Shown here: piece by piece, positions 25,355 to 35,179 of the stretch | Numbering within the stretch: the stretch's first letter is position 1 | Layout: every line of letters starts with the position of its first letter | NCBI RefSeq assembly: GCF_013214175.1 | Contig: NZ_JABSPA010000011.1 | Location: forward strand, 52,381 to 116,380 | DNA from: Colwellia sp. | GTDB lineage: Bacteria > Pseudomonadota > Gammaproteobacteria > Enterobacterales > Alteromonadaceae | Direction: 5' to 3' | Length of the DNA: 64,000 nt | The notes under the pieces: generated by a model | Database searches by the model: none | Seen by the model: the letters and a program-made list of their open reading frames with translations, nothing else | Told to the model about the DNA's origin: nothing | Translations under genes and position numbers: made by a program

Positions 25355-27214
25355 TTAAAAGTAGTGGCGATATTCCAACTTGAACTCTTGAAAGCTACTG
25401 TTGGCATGATCGTTACTTTCAATACGGTGAAATTCAGCAGAGACCCTCAAACTATCATTATCACCAAGTTGTATACTTTGCTGAAAACTCACTCGACTGC
25501 GTTGGGTTTGATCCAACAAGAATTGATAATGCTCGGCTTCAATCATCAAGGTGCTTTTAGACCAGTAATGTAAAAAACCTAACTGTACCCCTGGTGCAAC
25601 GGCGGCAAAACGATCAAGCTTACGATTAAACTCTAACCTGCCCGTGGCAAAAGCAAAAACATGGCTGTTAGCGTGTATTTGGTAACTAACACCGCCACCA
25701 CCTGAGCCTTGAGTGATTAGCACTTCCTTATTAACTGTCCATTGTTGCTCTACACTGATATTGGCTTTCCATGACCAAGGAGAGAAATAGCTGTTCCTTG
25801 GTGATAAAGAAATAATATCAAGTAATTCGGCTTTCTCTAGTTTTATATCACCGCCTTCATAGGCTCTGATCATGATATTGACCATATTTAGTGACATACC
25901 TTGGTAATAACCCGCAATAGGGTCAAGTAAGTCATGATAGCTACCTCGGTATTTCATCTCTACGAAAGTTTTATCTAGGTTTTGTCCAAAACTAACGCCG
26001 AGCATTGATGTTTTATGGCCAAGATCAGGCCTCAAAGGCTCTTCAATAGGAATGATTAACTTGGTTGGGTTTTCGCTTAGTCGTCTCAGTAATAAGAAGC
26101 TTCGGCGTGTAGTGTCTTTAGGGCGACCATTAAACGTATTTTGGTAACGTAAATACCGATAGGCACTATCAACAATAATTTGTTGCTGCTCAAGAGGAAG
26201 ACTAATAAACGCTGGTATTGTTAATACCTTAATATCTTTAGATAAAGCCAGTGCCAAGGCATTTTCATCCTCGCTTAACATGGCTAACTGTGCTTTTAGC
26301 TTAGTTAAAATTGACGCTCGGTAATGAGTCTCTGCGATTAAGTCTGCATCTTGCACAACCCTAACAGTATCTAATGGCATTGCCGTTACCGGAAAATTAT
26401 TCGCGAGATACAAGCCGGGTCTGGCAACATCAAGTAACTCCAGTAAACGAAAGGAGCAGTTTTCATCAAAAAAGTAATATTCAAAGTTGATACCTTGTAA
26501 TTCCCATATATGGGCTAACATGGCATCAATTTCATGCTGGTTTAAATTTAATTTATATTCCCATAAGTCTCTGTTTTCCAGGCGGTTATACTCTTTAATT
26601 TTTTCAAAATAAGGATTCGCAGCAAAATTACCTGGGTAGCCCCCCGTTAATCCTTTGGCCGCATATAAGAAGCCGGCATCACCTTCAGGTACGGTCGCAC
26701 CAAAATTCAAGGCATAAGAAAGGTAAGTTGAATCTTGCTCAACATTTTCAGGGTCAAAACGGAAAAAAGTATGGCCATACATAGATGAGGGACTATTGAG
26801 TTGCGCTGATGCAAAGACCAATACCACACTGGTAGTGCTGAGCTTGTTGCGCCAGTCTCGATATTCCTGACAATAAAAGGGTTTAACTTCTTTGCTAAGA
26901 CCTTTAATGTTTTCTAATAAAAATAGCGTTCTTGCCGGAAATTTACATTGAGTATCGTCTTGATTTTTTAAAGCCGCAATAGTGGCTAATAATTCACTTT
27001 CTGGGTTTGTTGCGCCGTCAGTCGCTAAAAAGAAACTAGCGTCATCAACATAACTTTGAATATCGCTGCCTTCATTTTGTGTATTAATATGTAATAACGC
27101 ACGCCATTGCTCAGTTTGTGCTAATTGAGAAATATTCGTTGGCTGCTGTGCAAACGCTTTTACAGTCAACATAAAAAATAAGGGTAAAGATAATAGCGAT
27201 GCTTTTAAGTTCAT
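25355..27214 (-). CDS. DUF4105 (Lnb N-terminal-like) exported protein
   Basis: 619 residues with a signal peptide ending near VKAFA. The DUF4105 core includes SAQLNSPSSMYGHTFFRFDP and FDENCSFRLLELLDVA, with the conserved Asn-Cys and Ser-Met-Tyr-Gly-His residues also seen in the Lnb N-terminal periplasmic family of predicted cysteine peptidases. The C-terminal third (about 400-619) looks rich in beta strands and ends in FKLEYRHYF, so the protein may be anchored as an outer-membrane barrel. Exact role unknown. The stop lies beyond the bidirectional terminator. Confidence 0.82.
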   Translation of the reverse strand: MNLKASLLSLPLFFMLTVKAFAQQPTNISQLAQTEQWRALLHINTQNEGSDIQSYVDDASFFLATDGATNPESELLATIAALKNQDDTQCKFPARTLFLLENIKGLSKEVKPFYCQEYRDWRNKLSTTSVVLVFASAQLNSPSSMYGHTFFRFDPENVEQDSTYLSYALNFGATVPEGDAGFLYAAKGLTGGYPGNFAANPYFEKIKEYNRLENRDLWEYKLNLNQHEIDAMLAHIWELQGINFEYYFFDENCSFRLLELLDVARPGLYLANNFPVTAMPLDTVRVVQDADLIAETHYRASILTKLKAQLAMLSEDENALALALSKDIKVLTIPAFISLPLEQQQIIVDSAYRYLRYQNTFNGRPKDTTRRSFLLLRRLSENPTKLIIPIEEPLRPDLGHKTSMLGVSFGQNLDKTFVEMKYRGSYHDLLDPIAGYYQGMSLNMVNIMIRAYEGGDIKLEKAELLDIISLSPRNSYFSPWSWKANISVEQQWTVNKEVLITQGSGGGGVSYQIHANSHVFAFATGRLEFNRKLDRFAAVAPGVQLGFLHYWSKSTLMIEAEHYQFLLDQTQRSRVSFQQSIQLGDNDSLRVSAEFHRIESNDHANSSFQEFKLEYRHYF

Positions 27215-27280
27215 AGAGATTACTTGCTAGAAATGTAGTGGTATTGAATGAAAGTTGAAAAATATAAATTAACTAATTAA

Positions 27281-27305
27281 AAAAGGCTACCTGAAGCAGC
27301 CTTTT
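27281..27305 (-). terminator. rho-independent terminator of the DUF3015 gene
   Basis: 8-bp stem AAAAGGCT/AGCCTTTT with a 9-nt loop; on the minus strand the AGCC arm is followed by TTTTTT. Confidence 0.85.
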
Positions 27306-27326
27306 ATCATCGAAAACAACTAGAAA

Positions 27327-27806
27327 CTATACTGTATATTTAACTAACGTTTCGTCATTTTTCATTAAAGAGAACATTGAGCTAACTACATGCTCAGTGG
27401 TTACTTCTTCTGAAGGGAATAATGTATTGAAGTTGTTATGAAGTGTCGACTTGAATAAAGCACGGTCTGCTTCTGATACACCTAAAGAAACAGCAACGGC
27501 TGTTAATGCTTCACCATCACCACGAGCAACGTCTTCACTGAACTCATCCATAATCATGCTAACATCAATCATTTCCTTACCGCCGTAAGTCAATGTACCT
27601 TTAGTTGAACAACCGTTAGTACCGAATGACATACCAAAAGTATTGTTACCAGTTGAGTTGTTTGTTGTCGCAGCTAAAACATGACTAGGAGTGCCTGTTT
27701 GACCAGCGAAAAGCATGTTGCCCCAACCACAAGATTGGCTACCCGGTGCATCTGCAAGTGCAGAAGTCGATACTAATAAAGCAGAAGCAATTAATAATTT
27801 TTTCAT
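27327..27806 (-). CDS. DUF3015 periplasmic protein
   Basis: 159 residues with a signal peptide ending at ALA-DAPG. The DUF3015 signature is CGWGNMLFAGQTGTP near the mature N-terminus, and SFGTNGCSTKG follows. The two cysteines are likely disulphide-bonded in the periplasm. AGGGA lies 6 nt before the ATG and a terminator follows, so it is monocistronic. The family is widespread in marine gammaproteobacteria and has no known function. Confidence 0.85.
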   Translation of the reverse strand: MKKLLIASALLVSTSALADAPGSQSCGWGNMLFAGQTGTPSHVLAATTNNSTGNNTFGMSFGTNGCSTKGTLTYGGKEMIDVSMIMDEFSEDVARGDGEALTAVAVSLGVSEADRALFKSTLHNNFNTLFPSEEVTTEHVVSSMFSLMKNDETLVKYTV

Positions 27807-28004
27807 GATAAATCCCTATATTTTTGTTAAATGTTACTAACTGTTAAAATTAACCGTGGTTATTTTAATACATATAATTTTTTAATTCTAGCGATTAAGT
27901 CTTTAATTACATGAGAAATTTATCAGTGACTATCTAGTTGCCTATTAATTTTTAACCGTTAAATATTTCTTGTTCACTGATCAGTATTCCCTAATAATGG
28001 CCAA

Positions 28005-28035
28005 CAAAAAAGCCCTTGCAGATGCAAAGGCTTTT
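28005..28035 (-). terminator. rho-independent terminator of the cytochrome c' gene
   Basis: Stem with one mismatch (AAAAGCCTTTGCA on the minus strand with TGCAAGGGCTTTT), 2-nt loop, followed by TTTTTT. Confidence 0.88.
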
Positions 28036-28069
28036 AAAGGCAAAGTTATTTTAACGATAATGCTATAAA

Positions 28070-28549
28070 TTAATCTTTCTTAAAGTCATTGTGACAACCG
28101 CCACACGTTTTACCGACACCACCAATCGCTTTTTTAATGGCACTTTCATCGTTAGATTTTGCCGCAGCAATTAGCTTAGCAGACGCTAAGGTTAGCTTGT
28201 CGATATCTTTGTTGAAATGGTCAGTTTCTTGCCAAATTTTGGCTAAAGCTTCCGTTTCAACATCGAACTTTGAAGTATCTGTACGTGTGTAATCAGCTAT
28301 CATCAAAGATAATTGGTTGATGCGAGTGGCATTTTTTTCAACAATTGTTGCATCAACCGGCGTTTTTCCTTTCGCCATAGCGCCCAATGGCCCCATGTTA
28401 CTTCCCAATAACTTAAAGATAGATTGGCGTAACTCGGTTGCATAGACAGCGTGTTTTTCAGAGCTTGCTGGTTGCGCCATAGCTGCAGTAGCGGCGACTA
28501 AACTCGTTGCAACGGTAATAGCTAATAAACTTTTTTTCAGGACATTCAT
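28070..28549 (-). CDS. cytochrome c', class II
   Basis: 159 residues with a signal peptide (AITVATSLVAATAAMA, cleavage before QPAS). It is a helical protein with the haem motif CGGCH near the C-terminus (GKTCGGCHNDFKKD), the class II arrangement. Its physiological role, such as nitric oxide binding or simple electron transfer, cannot be told. AGAAG lies upstream of the ATG. Stand-alone gene. Confidence 0.9.
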   Translation of the reverse strand: MNVLKKSLLAITVATSLVAATAAMAQPASSEKHAVYATELRQSIFKLLGSNMGPLGAMAKGKTPVDATIVEKNATRINQLSLMIADYTRTDTSKFDVETEALAKIWQETDHFNKDIDKLTLASAKLIAAAKSNDESAIKKAIGGVGKTCGGCHNDFKKD

Positions 28550-28704
28550 CGATACTTCTCACTTACATAATTATTATTTTGATGATTTTTCTTTTGATGG
28601 TATTTACTCGGCTAGTGTAGCGTAACCGCACGGCTAGACAAGCAACACTTTGTAACAAAACACAAAAATAGAATACTACAAATGGCTACTTGGCATTTCA
28701 TCAC

Positions 28705-29715
28705 TTACAAGCCGTTTACTATATCTTTAACTAACGGTGGTCCTTGATAAATAAAGCCGGTATATACTTGTACTAAACTTGCGCCAGCAGCTAACTTTTC
28801 ATTGGCATCATCACTTGACGCTATGCCGCCAACACCAATAATTGGTAGCTTGTTATCAAGGGCTTCACTTAATATTTTGATAACCTGAGTACTTTTATCT
28901 TTTACCGGTTGACCGCTTAAGCCACCTTGCTCGCCGCCAAACTCAAGACCTTCAACGCCTTCTCGAGATAACGTTGTATTAGTGGCAATAACGCCATCGA
29001 TGCCATTATCAATTAAAGACTTAGCGATAGACTTTACTTCATCTTCATTTAAATCTGGCGCAATTTTAACCGTTAGCGGGATATACTTGCCGTACTTTTC
29101 AGCAAGTATTGTCTGCTCAGCTTTTAAAGCTGACAATAGATCATTTAATGCATCACCGTATTGTAGCGATCGTAAACCTGGCGTATTAGGAGAAGATATA
29201 TTCACCGTTATGTACGTTGCTAAATCGTAGACTTTACGCATGCAGTGTAGATAGTCATCTTTAGCATTTTCTTCTGGGGTATCTTTATTTTTACCAATAT
29301 TAATACCTAAAACACCTTTAAAGTTAGCGGCTTGTACTTGTGATACTAAGTAATCAACACCTTTATTGTTAAAGCCCATACGATTTATAATCGCGTTAGC
29401 TTCAGGCAATCTAAAAATACGTGGTTTATCATTACCCGGTTGAGGACGAGGTGTTACCGTGCCAACTTCAACAAAACCAAAGCCCATAGCAGCGAAGGCA
29501 TTGATACACTCACCATTTTTGTCAAGACCCGCAGCTAAACCAAGGGGGTTAGGAAAATTTATCCCCATAACCGTTACCGGCTTATCTTGTACTTGTTGTT
29601 TATAAAAAACATTAAGAGGTGATTTCCCCGTGCTTTTTAAGCCCTTAATAGTCAACTCATGGATGGTTTCAGCGTCAAACTGAAAAAGAACTTTACGAAT
29701 GGCTGGATAAAACAT
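28705..29715 (-). CDS. pyrD: dihydroorotate dehydrogenase, class 2 (quinone)
   Basis: 336 residues, matching E. coli PyrD in length. Oxidises dihydroorotate to orotate in pyrimidine synthesis and passes electrons to quinone at the inner membrane through FMN. The N-terminal helices (residues 1-35) form the membrane-associated segment. Motifs are [44 protein letters not shown] (catalytic base Ser in ISSPN) and [12 protein letters not shown]. It follows the NAD glutamate dehydrogenase gene on the same strand but is separated from it by a terminator, so it probably has its own promoter. Confidence 0.95.
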   Translation of the reverse strand: MFYPAIRKVLFQFDAETIHELTIKGLKSTGKSPLNVFYKQQVQDKPVTVMGINFPNPLGLAAGLDKNGECINAFAAMGFGFVEVGTVTPRPQPGNDKPRIFRLPEANAIINRMGFNNKGVDYLVSQVQAANFKGVLGINIGKNKDTPEENAKDDYLHCMRKVYDLATYITVNISSPNTPGLRSLQYGDALNDLLSALKAEQTILAEKYGKYIPLTVKIAPDLNEDEVKSIAKSLIDNGIDGVIATNTTLSREGVEGLEFGGEQGGLSGQPVKDKSTQVIKILSEALDNKLPIIGVGGIASSDDANEKLAAGASLVQVYTGFIYQGPPLVKDIVNGL

Positions 29716-29743
29716 AATGCCTCGACTTGTAAATAATAATAAT

Positions 29744-29770
29744 AAAAAATCCCCGCTAGGCGAGGATTTT
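29744..29770 (-). terminator. rho-independent terminator of the NAD-GDH gene
   Basis: 7-bp G/C-rich stem with one G-U pair (TCCTCGC/GCGGGGA on the minus strand), 3-nt loop and TTTTTTA. Lies between the NAD-GDH stop and the pyrD start. Confidence 0.85.
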
Positions 29771-29845
29771 ATCAGTTAAAGCGAGCATTACAATATGCTA
29801 GCTCTGTTTGACCAAAATAAACTTAGTTAACAGTTATTTTGGTTT

Positions 29846-32800
29846 TTATTTAGCTGAAACCGGTTGGCAATTTAAGCTCAATAACATTAATTCACGTAAC
29901 GCTACTGAGAATTTAGCGAAGTCATGAGACTGGCCTACTTTAAAGTCAGCCAAAATGTGCTTCCAACGCTCAAGTGGTTGCTCATTTACGTCAATCCATT
30001 CAGTAAGCAGTTGCTCTAAGTCAGCAAATTGAGCATCACATTGGCAGCGTAATACCACTGACGTTAATGAACGTTGTTGCCAATCTAACTCTTCTCTAAA
30101 TGATGCACGAGCCAGTGCTTGCCAGTGGTTTGCCACTGGTTGGCGAGTAATTTGGTCTAAGAACCAATGTAACTCTAAACGTGCACCCAATTTGAAGTAT
30201 AAGTTTGCTGCTTGCTCAACTGTACAGTTATTTTCCTGAGCAACTTCAGCAATATCCATGGTCGAAAACAAAGTGCTTAACTGCGCAAGACGTGTAGCAA
30301 CAAGTTTAGGAACGCCTGCCTCAACTAAATCAGCTGCAACACGCTCTAATCCTTCAACTTCAGTACAGATCATAAAGCTAAATAACTTTTCAGACAAAAT
30401 GGTAAATGTTGGTTGATACAAGGCAATCGATTCTGCAATAGAAAGTGACTTGTTACGATGACGTAAGAACCAACGAGTTACGCGACGAACAGTTCTGCGG
30501 TATTGGAACAACATTTCAGTTTGAATAGCGGTAGATATTTGATTATCTAACACCTCAATTTGCTGCCAAAATTCACCTAGCTCAAACACTGCACTGGCAA
30601 TAGTATAACAATTAGCAATCTCGGCAATACTGGCACCGGTTTCTTCTTGCATGCGATTAACAAAGTTAAAGCCCATATCATTACCAATTTTATTGGCAAG
30701 TTTGGTGGCAATAATTTCTGCTCGCAATGGATGCAATTGCATCTCGGCTTGATACTGCTCACGAAGCTGACGTGGGAAAGCTTCAATTAATAAACTGTTG
30801 TGATAAGGGTTATCAGTAATTTCAACATGAACTAAATCATCTTTAAGTACCATTTTACTGTAAGCAAGTAATACCGAAAGTTCAGGACGAGTTAAGCCTT
30901 TACCTTGGGCTAACCTATCAGCAATTTCTTCGTCATCTGGAATATATTCTAGAGCGCGATTCAATTTCCCAGCTCTTTCAAGCTCATGAATAAAGCGTAC
31001 TTGCTCTTTTAGCTGATTAGCACCACGCATAGCGGTGATAGATAACGAATGAGTTTGGCGATAACAATCTTCAATAACTATATCACCGACTTCATCAGTC
31101 ATATCATGAAGGAGTTTATTACGTTGCTTAATGGTTAAATCACCATTTTGCACCAAGGTATTTAGTAATATTTTAATGTTTACTTCATTGTCTGAGCAAT
31201 CAACACCACCGGCATTATCAACTGCATCGGTATTAATACGACCACCGTTAGCTGCATATTCGATACGGCCGAGTTGAGTTAAACCTAAGTTACCACCTTC
31301 GCCAACCACTTTAGCTTGCAGATCTACACCATTAATACGTAGGGTATCATTAGCTCTGTCACCAACTTCTAAATGTGTTTCTTTGCTACCTTTAACATAG
31401 GTGCCTATACCACCATTCCACAGTAAATCGACCTTCATACTTAAAATGGCTTGCATTAAGTCAGTAGGTGCCATGCTTTGTTTTTGTGTACCGATCATTT
31501 TTTTGATTTCAGGCGTCAGCTTGATGGATTTCACATGACGACTGAAAATACCGCCACCTTTTGAAATAAGCTCTTTATTGTAATCTTCCCAAGTACAACC
31601 AGGTAAATTAAATAAACGTTCACGCTCTACATAAGAACTAGCGGCTTCTGGACTAGGGTCAATAAAGATATGCATATGGTTAAACGCTGCTTGTAAGCGA
31701 ATATGTTTTGACAACAACATACCATTACCAAATACATCACCCGCCATATCACCAATAGCGATACAGGTAAAATCAGTACTTTGGCAATCAATATCCATTT
31801 CTCTGAAATGACGTTTAACTGACTCCCAAGCCCCTTTAGCAGTAATGCCCATGGCTTTATGGTCATAACCAACACTTCCGCCTGAAGCAAAAGCATCACC
31901 TAACCAGAAGTTGTATTCTTCAGATAGGGCGTTGGCAACATCAGAAAAAGTTGCCGTACCTTTATCAGCAGCGACCACAAGATAAGCGTCATCATCATCT
32001 AAACGAACCACATCTTTTGGTGGTACAACTTCGCCGGCAACAATGTTATCAGTAATGTCTAACAAAGCACGAATAAAGGTACGGTAACACTCTTTACCTG
32101 CTTCGAAAATTTCTTGACGTGAGCCATTAGGTAATTGTTTACAGACAAAACCACCTTTAGCGCCTACTGGTACAATGACAGTATTTTTAACTTGCTGTGC
32201 TTTAACTAAACCAAGGACTTCAGTACGGAAATCTTCACTTCTATCTGACCAACGTAAACCGCCTCGAGCAACTTTACCTCCGCGTAAATGCACACCTTCA
32301 ATTTGTGGTGAATAAACAAATATCTCAAATTTTGGTACTGGCTGAGGCATTTCGCTTATTAGCTCAGGAAGGATTTTAAATGAAATGTACGATTTATCAC
32401 CTTTCACCGGGTCAGCTTGGAAATAGTTAGTTCGGATAGTTGCATTAATCAATTCGACAAAACGGCGAATAATGCGGTCATCGTCTAGGTTAGCAACATC
32501 ATCAAGTGAACTCTCAATTTCTGCTAATAGTTTATTGGTTGCTTTTTCTTTCGCTGAAGCAGTTGATTTACTTTTTGGATCAAAGCGTAAAACAAATAAC
32601 TTAATCAGTAATTCAGCCATATCAGGGTAGCGAGAGAAGGTGTTTTCAATATAACTCTGGCTAAAACGACCACCAATTTGGCGTTCATACTTAGCAAAAG
32701 CACGTAAAATTGACACTGCTCGACCTTCAATGCCGGCACCTAAAATAAGGCGGTTAAAACCATCGTCTTCTAAATCGCCATGCCATACTTTAGCAAAAGC

Positions 32801-34711
32801 ATCTTGGAAAAGCGTTCTAACTTTGTAAACATCGAACTTACCTTCACCGGTAAGGAACATAGAAAAGTCTAATATCCAGCTTGTTTCGCCATCAGAAGTT
32901 TGGATTGCATAAGGCCTTTCGCCAATAACACGTAGACCAAAGTTCTCCAACATTGGCAATACATCACTTAAGTGAATAGGTTCGCCAGTATGGAATAATT
33001 TTAATCTAACAAAACGGCTATCAGGCTTCTCTTCAAGCGGTTGATAAAAAAGCATTTCCAAATCATTTTCTGCGGTGATATTTTCTAATTTTTCAATATC
33101 AACAATGGCAGAGCCTGGTAATACTTCATCTTTATAAGCTTGTGGAAATTTAACATATTTACGGCTCAGGGCTTTCGCTGCGGCTTCACCACGATTAGCT
33201 CCTAAAGCACTGACAAGTTTATCATCCCAATTACGGGCGGCTTCGTTTAAATTCTTTTCTATTTCTTTCACGTCTATATCTGCTTTAGTTGAGTTAACTC
33301 GAACAATGTAATGGGTTCTAGCATGAACCGACTCTGAGAAGAACGTTGTAAATTCAACCTCTTCATTACTATCAAATACTTCTTGAAGTAAGTTTTGCGT
33401 TTCAATACGTAATTTGGTGTTGTAGCGCTCTCTTGGTACATAAACCATACAAGAGTAGAAACGATCAAAAGCATCACGGCGAACAAACAAGCCAGTATAG
33501 TCACGTTCCTGCATCTGCAAAATGCCAGTAACATTGTGCAATAGCTCTTCTACCGAAGACTGTAAAATTTCATCTCTTGGGTAGGTTTCTAATATATTAA
33601 TGAGCGTTTTGTAGTTGTGAGTACCTTTAGCAAAAGGAGATGCTTTACATACGGCCATCACTTTAGAGTTGATAAGCGGTAAGTCTAGCGCGCTATTGGT
33701 GTAATAAGCAGAGCCAAAAAGTCCAATAAAGCGTTCTTCGCCAACAACATTTCCTTTATCATCGAAGCGTTTTACCCCAATGTAATCAAGTTGCGCTGGA
33801 CGATGAACACGTGAGTTTGAATTAGTTTTAGTTAAAATAAGGTGGTTTTGACCGAGTGCTACTTCTCGACCTGTTGCGCTAAGGCTTGATACAAGACGTG
33901 ACTTGTTACCTGGCGAATTTTTCATTAAACCAAGGCTAGATTCAACATTGGCTTCTAATGAAATATCGCCCTTAACGGCTTTTACGTCATATGAGCGGTA
34001 GCCCATTAAAGTAAAGTTATTAGCCGCCATCCAATTTAGAAAACTTAAAGTGTCTTCTTTATGCGCTTTGGTGCCCGGGTACTTAGATTTTTCAACATCG
34101 CCAATAACCTTCTTTAAGCAAGCTAACATCGGCTGCCAATCACTGACGGTTAAACGGATATCTTCAACTACAGAGAGTAAGGTGTTTTTAATGCTACTTA
34201 ATTCTTTTTCGGTAGCTTGACGATCAATTTCAATTAAAAATATGGTTTCTTCTGAACTGGCTTTTACATGATTATCAACAATAGGTGCTAATTCTGTCAC
34301 TTCCAATTTTTTATCGCGAGTTATTTTTAGTGGCGCATTTAACATCAAGTGTGGTGATAAACCTAAGCGGTTTAAAGCGATACGGATAGAGTCCACTAAA
34401 AATGGCATATCTTGAATAATCACTTCGATAATAGTATGGCTAGACTTCCAACCATTCTTACTTACCGAGGGATTAAAAACATGGATAACAGGTGCATCAT
34501 CTTTATGCTCGTTAAGTGAACTCCACAAGCTTAATGCAGCACCATACATATCACTCTCATTACGGTGATCGAGATCTAATGAGGACATGTTGCCGTAAAG
34601 TAATTGGGCAAACTTTTCCACTAAGGGAGCTGTTTTTCCATCTACTTTCTGTTGAATAAGTTTTGCTACATTGCTAAGAATAACCGAGGGTGAACCGTTT
34701 ACTAACGCCAT
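29846..34711 (-). CDS. gdhB: NAD-specific glutamate dehydrogenase, 180-kDa type
   Basis: 1621 residues, the full length of the large bacterial GDH family. Deaminates glutamate to 2-oxoglutarate with NAD+, usually in catabolism of amino acids. An N-terminal regulatory half (ACT-like segments) precedes the catalytic core at about 760-1250: LRGGKVARGGLRWSDR, VPVGAKGGFVCK, GIGTYVKGSKETH and the Rossmann-like VVGEGGNLGLTQLGR. A C-terminal helical domain follows. The ATG at 34711 is preceded by GGAAA. It sits upstream of pyrD with a terminator in between, an order I recall from Shewanella relatives. Confidence 0.95.
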   Translation of the reverse strand: MALVNGSPSVILSNVAKLIQQKVDGKTAPLVEKFAQLLYGNMSSLDLDHRNESDMYGAALSLWSSLNEHKDDAPVIHVFNPSVSKNGWKSSHTIIEVIIQDMPFLVDSIRIALNRLGLSPHLMLNAPLKITRDKKLEVTELAPIVDNHVKASSEETIFLIEIDRQATEKELSSIKNTLLSVVEDIRLTVSDWQPMLACLKKVIGDVEKSKYPGTKAHKEDTLSFLNWMAANNFTLMGYRSYDVKAVKGDISLEANVESSLGLMKNSPGNKSRLVSSLSATGREVALGQNHLILTKTNSNSRVHRPAQLDYIGVKRFDDKGNVVGEERFIGLFGSAYYTNSALDLPLINSKVMAVCKASPFAKGTHNYKTLINILETYPRDEILQSSVEELLHNVTGILQMQERDYTGLFVRRDAFDRFYSCMVYVPRERYNTKLRIETQNLLQEVFDSNEEVEFTTFFSESVHARTHYIVRVNSTKADIDVKEIEKNLNEAARNWDDKLVSALGANRGEAAAKALSRKYVKFPQAYKDEVLPGSAIVDIEKLENITAENDLEMLFYQPLEEKPDSRFVRLKLFHTGEPIHLSDVLPMLENFGLRVIGERPYAIQTSDGETSWILDFSMFLTGEGKFDVYKVRTLFQDAFAKVWHGDLEDDGFNRLILGAGIEGRAVSILRAFAKYERQIGGRFSQSYIENTFSRYPDMAELLIKLFVLRFDPKSKSTASAKEKATNKLLAEIESSLDDVANLDDDRIIRRFVELINATIRTNYFQADPVKGDKSYISFKILPELISEMPQPVPKFEIFVYSPQIEGVHLRGGKVARGGLRWSDRSEDFRTEVLGLVKAQQVKNTVIVPVGAKGGFVCKQLPNGSRQEIFEAGKECYRTFIRALLDITDNIVAGEVVPPKDVVRLDDDDAYLVVAADKGTATFSDVANALSEEYNFWLGDAFASGGSVGYDHKAMGITAKGAWESVKRHFREMDIDCQSTDFTCIAIGDMAGDVFGNGMLLSKHIRLQAAFNHMHIFIDPSPEAASSYVERERLFNLPGCTWEDYNKELISKGGGIFSRHVKSIKLTPEIKKMIGTQKQSMAPTDLMQAILSMKVDLLWNGGIGTYVKGSKETHLEVGDRANDTLRINGVDLQAKVVGEGGNLGLTQLGRIEYAANGGRINTDAVDNAGGVDCSDNEVNIKILLNTLVQNGDLTIKQRNKLLHDMTDEVGDIVIEDCYRQTHSLSITAMRGANQLKEQVRFIHELERAGKLNRALEYIPDDEEIADRLAQGKGLTRPELSVLLAYSKMVLKDDLVHVEITDNPYHNSLLIEAFPRQLREQYQAEMQLHPLRAEIIATKLANKIGNDMGFNFVNRMQEETGASIAEIANCYTIASAVFELGEFWQQIEVLDNQISTAIQTEMLFQYRRTVRRVTRWFLRHRNKSLSIAESIALYQPTFTILSEKLFSFMICTEVEGLERVAADLVEAGVPKLVATRLAQLSTLFSTMDIAEVAQENNCTVEQAANLYFKLGARLELHWFLDQITRQPVANHWQALARASFREELDWQQRSLTSVVLRCQCDAQFADLEQLLTEWIDVNEQPLERWKHILADFKVGQSHDFAKFSVALRELMLLSLNCQPVSAK

Positions 34712-35179
34712 GGATGTTTCCTTTTCCTTTTAAAAAGAAAGCTTGAATAATTACTTTTGGTTTTGATAAAGGCTATTACTTTTAACTAAACAAGTTACTA
34801 GAATAGAATTTATGCTTTATTTTTTTATATTTTGTCTATCAGAATAGACTATACCGTGGATTTTATGAATAAACTTAGGCTATTGCGAGTGTTTTTTTGT
34901 ATTTTATTGGCTTATTTTTCAAGAGGTGGATAAGTAAATGAACAGTTTATTTTACAGTTAACAGTGTTTATGCAGTAATGATAAATAGATACTGGTTAAA
35001 CGGCTTTTTTATTGTTTATTTATGCAATATTCATTGCCGTTAATTGTTTGATTTCAGCAAAAAAAAAGCACTTAATAATACAGTTTTGTATTTAATTAAG
35101 TGCTTAATGTCATTTTTTATATAGAGCTAACATTCTAAAACTGACATGAACAATGAATTGTTCCGTAAAAGGTTAGGTT
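34712..35179. other. intergenic region between NAD-GDH and the RND gene
   Basis: 468 bp. The last part holds the terminator of the RND transporter gene. The first half, upstream of the NAD-GDH start, must hold the gdhB promoter but no distinct -35/-10 pair stands out in this very AT-rich sequence. No gene or remnant seen. Confidence 0.5.
35060..35106 (-). terminator. rho-independent terminator of the RND transporter gene
   Basis: 11-bp stem AAGCACTTAAT/ATTAAGTGCTT with a 20-nt AT-rich loop, followed on the minus strand by TTTTTTTT. Confidence 0.85.
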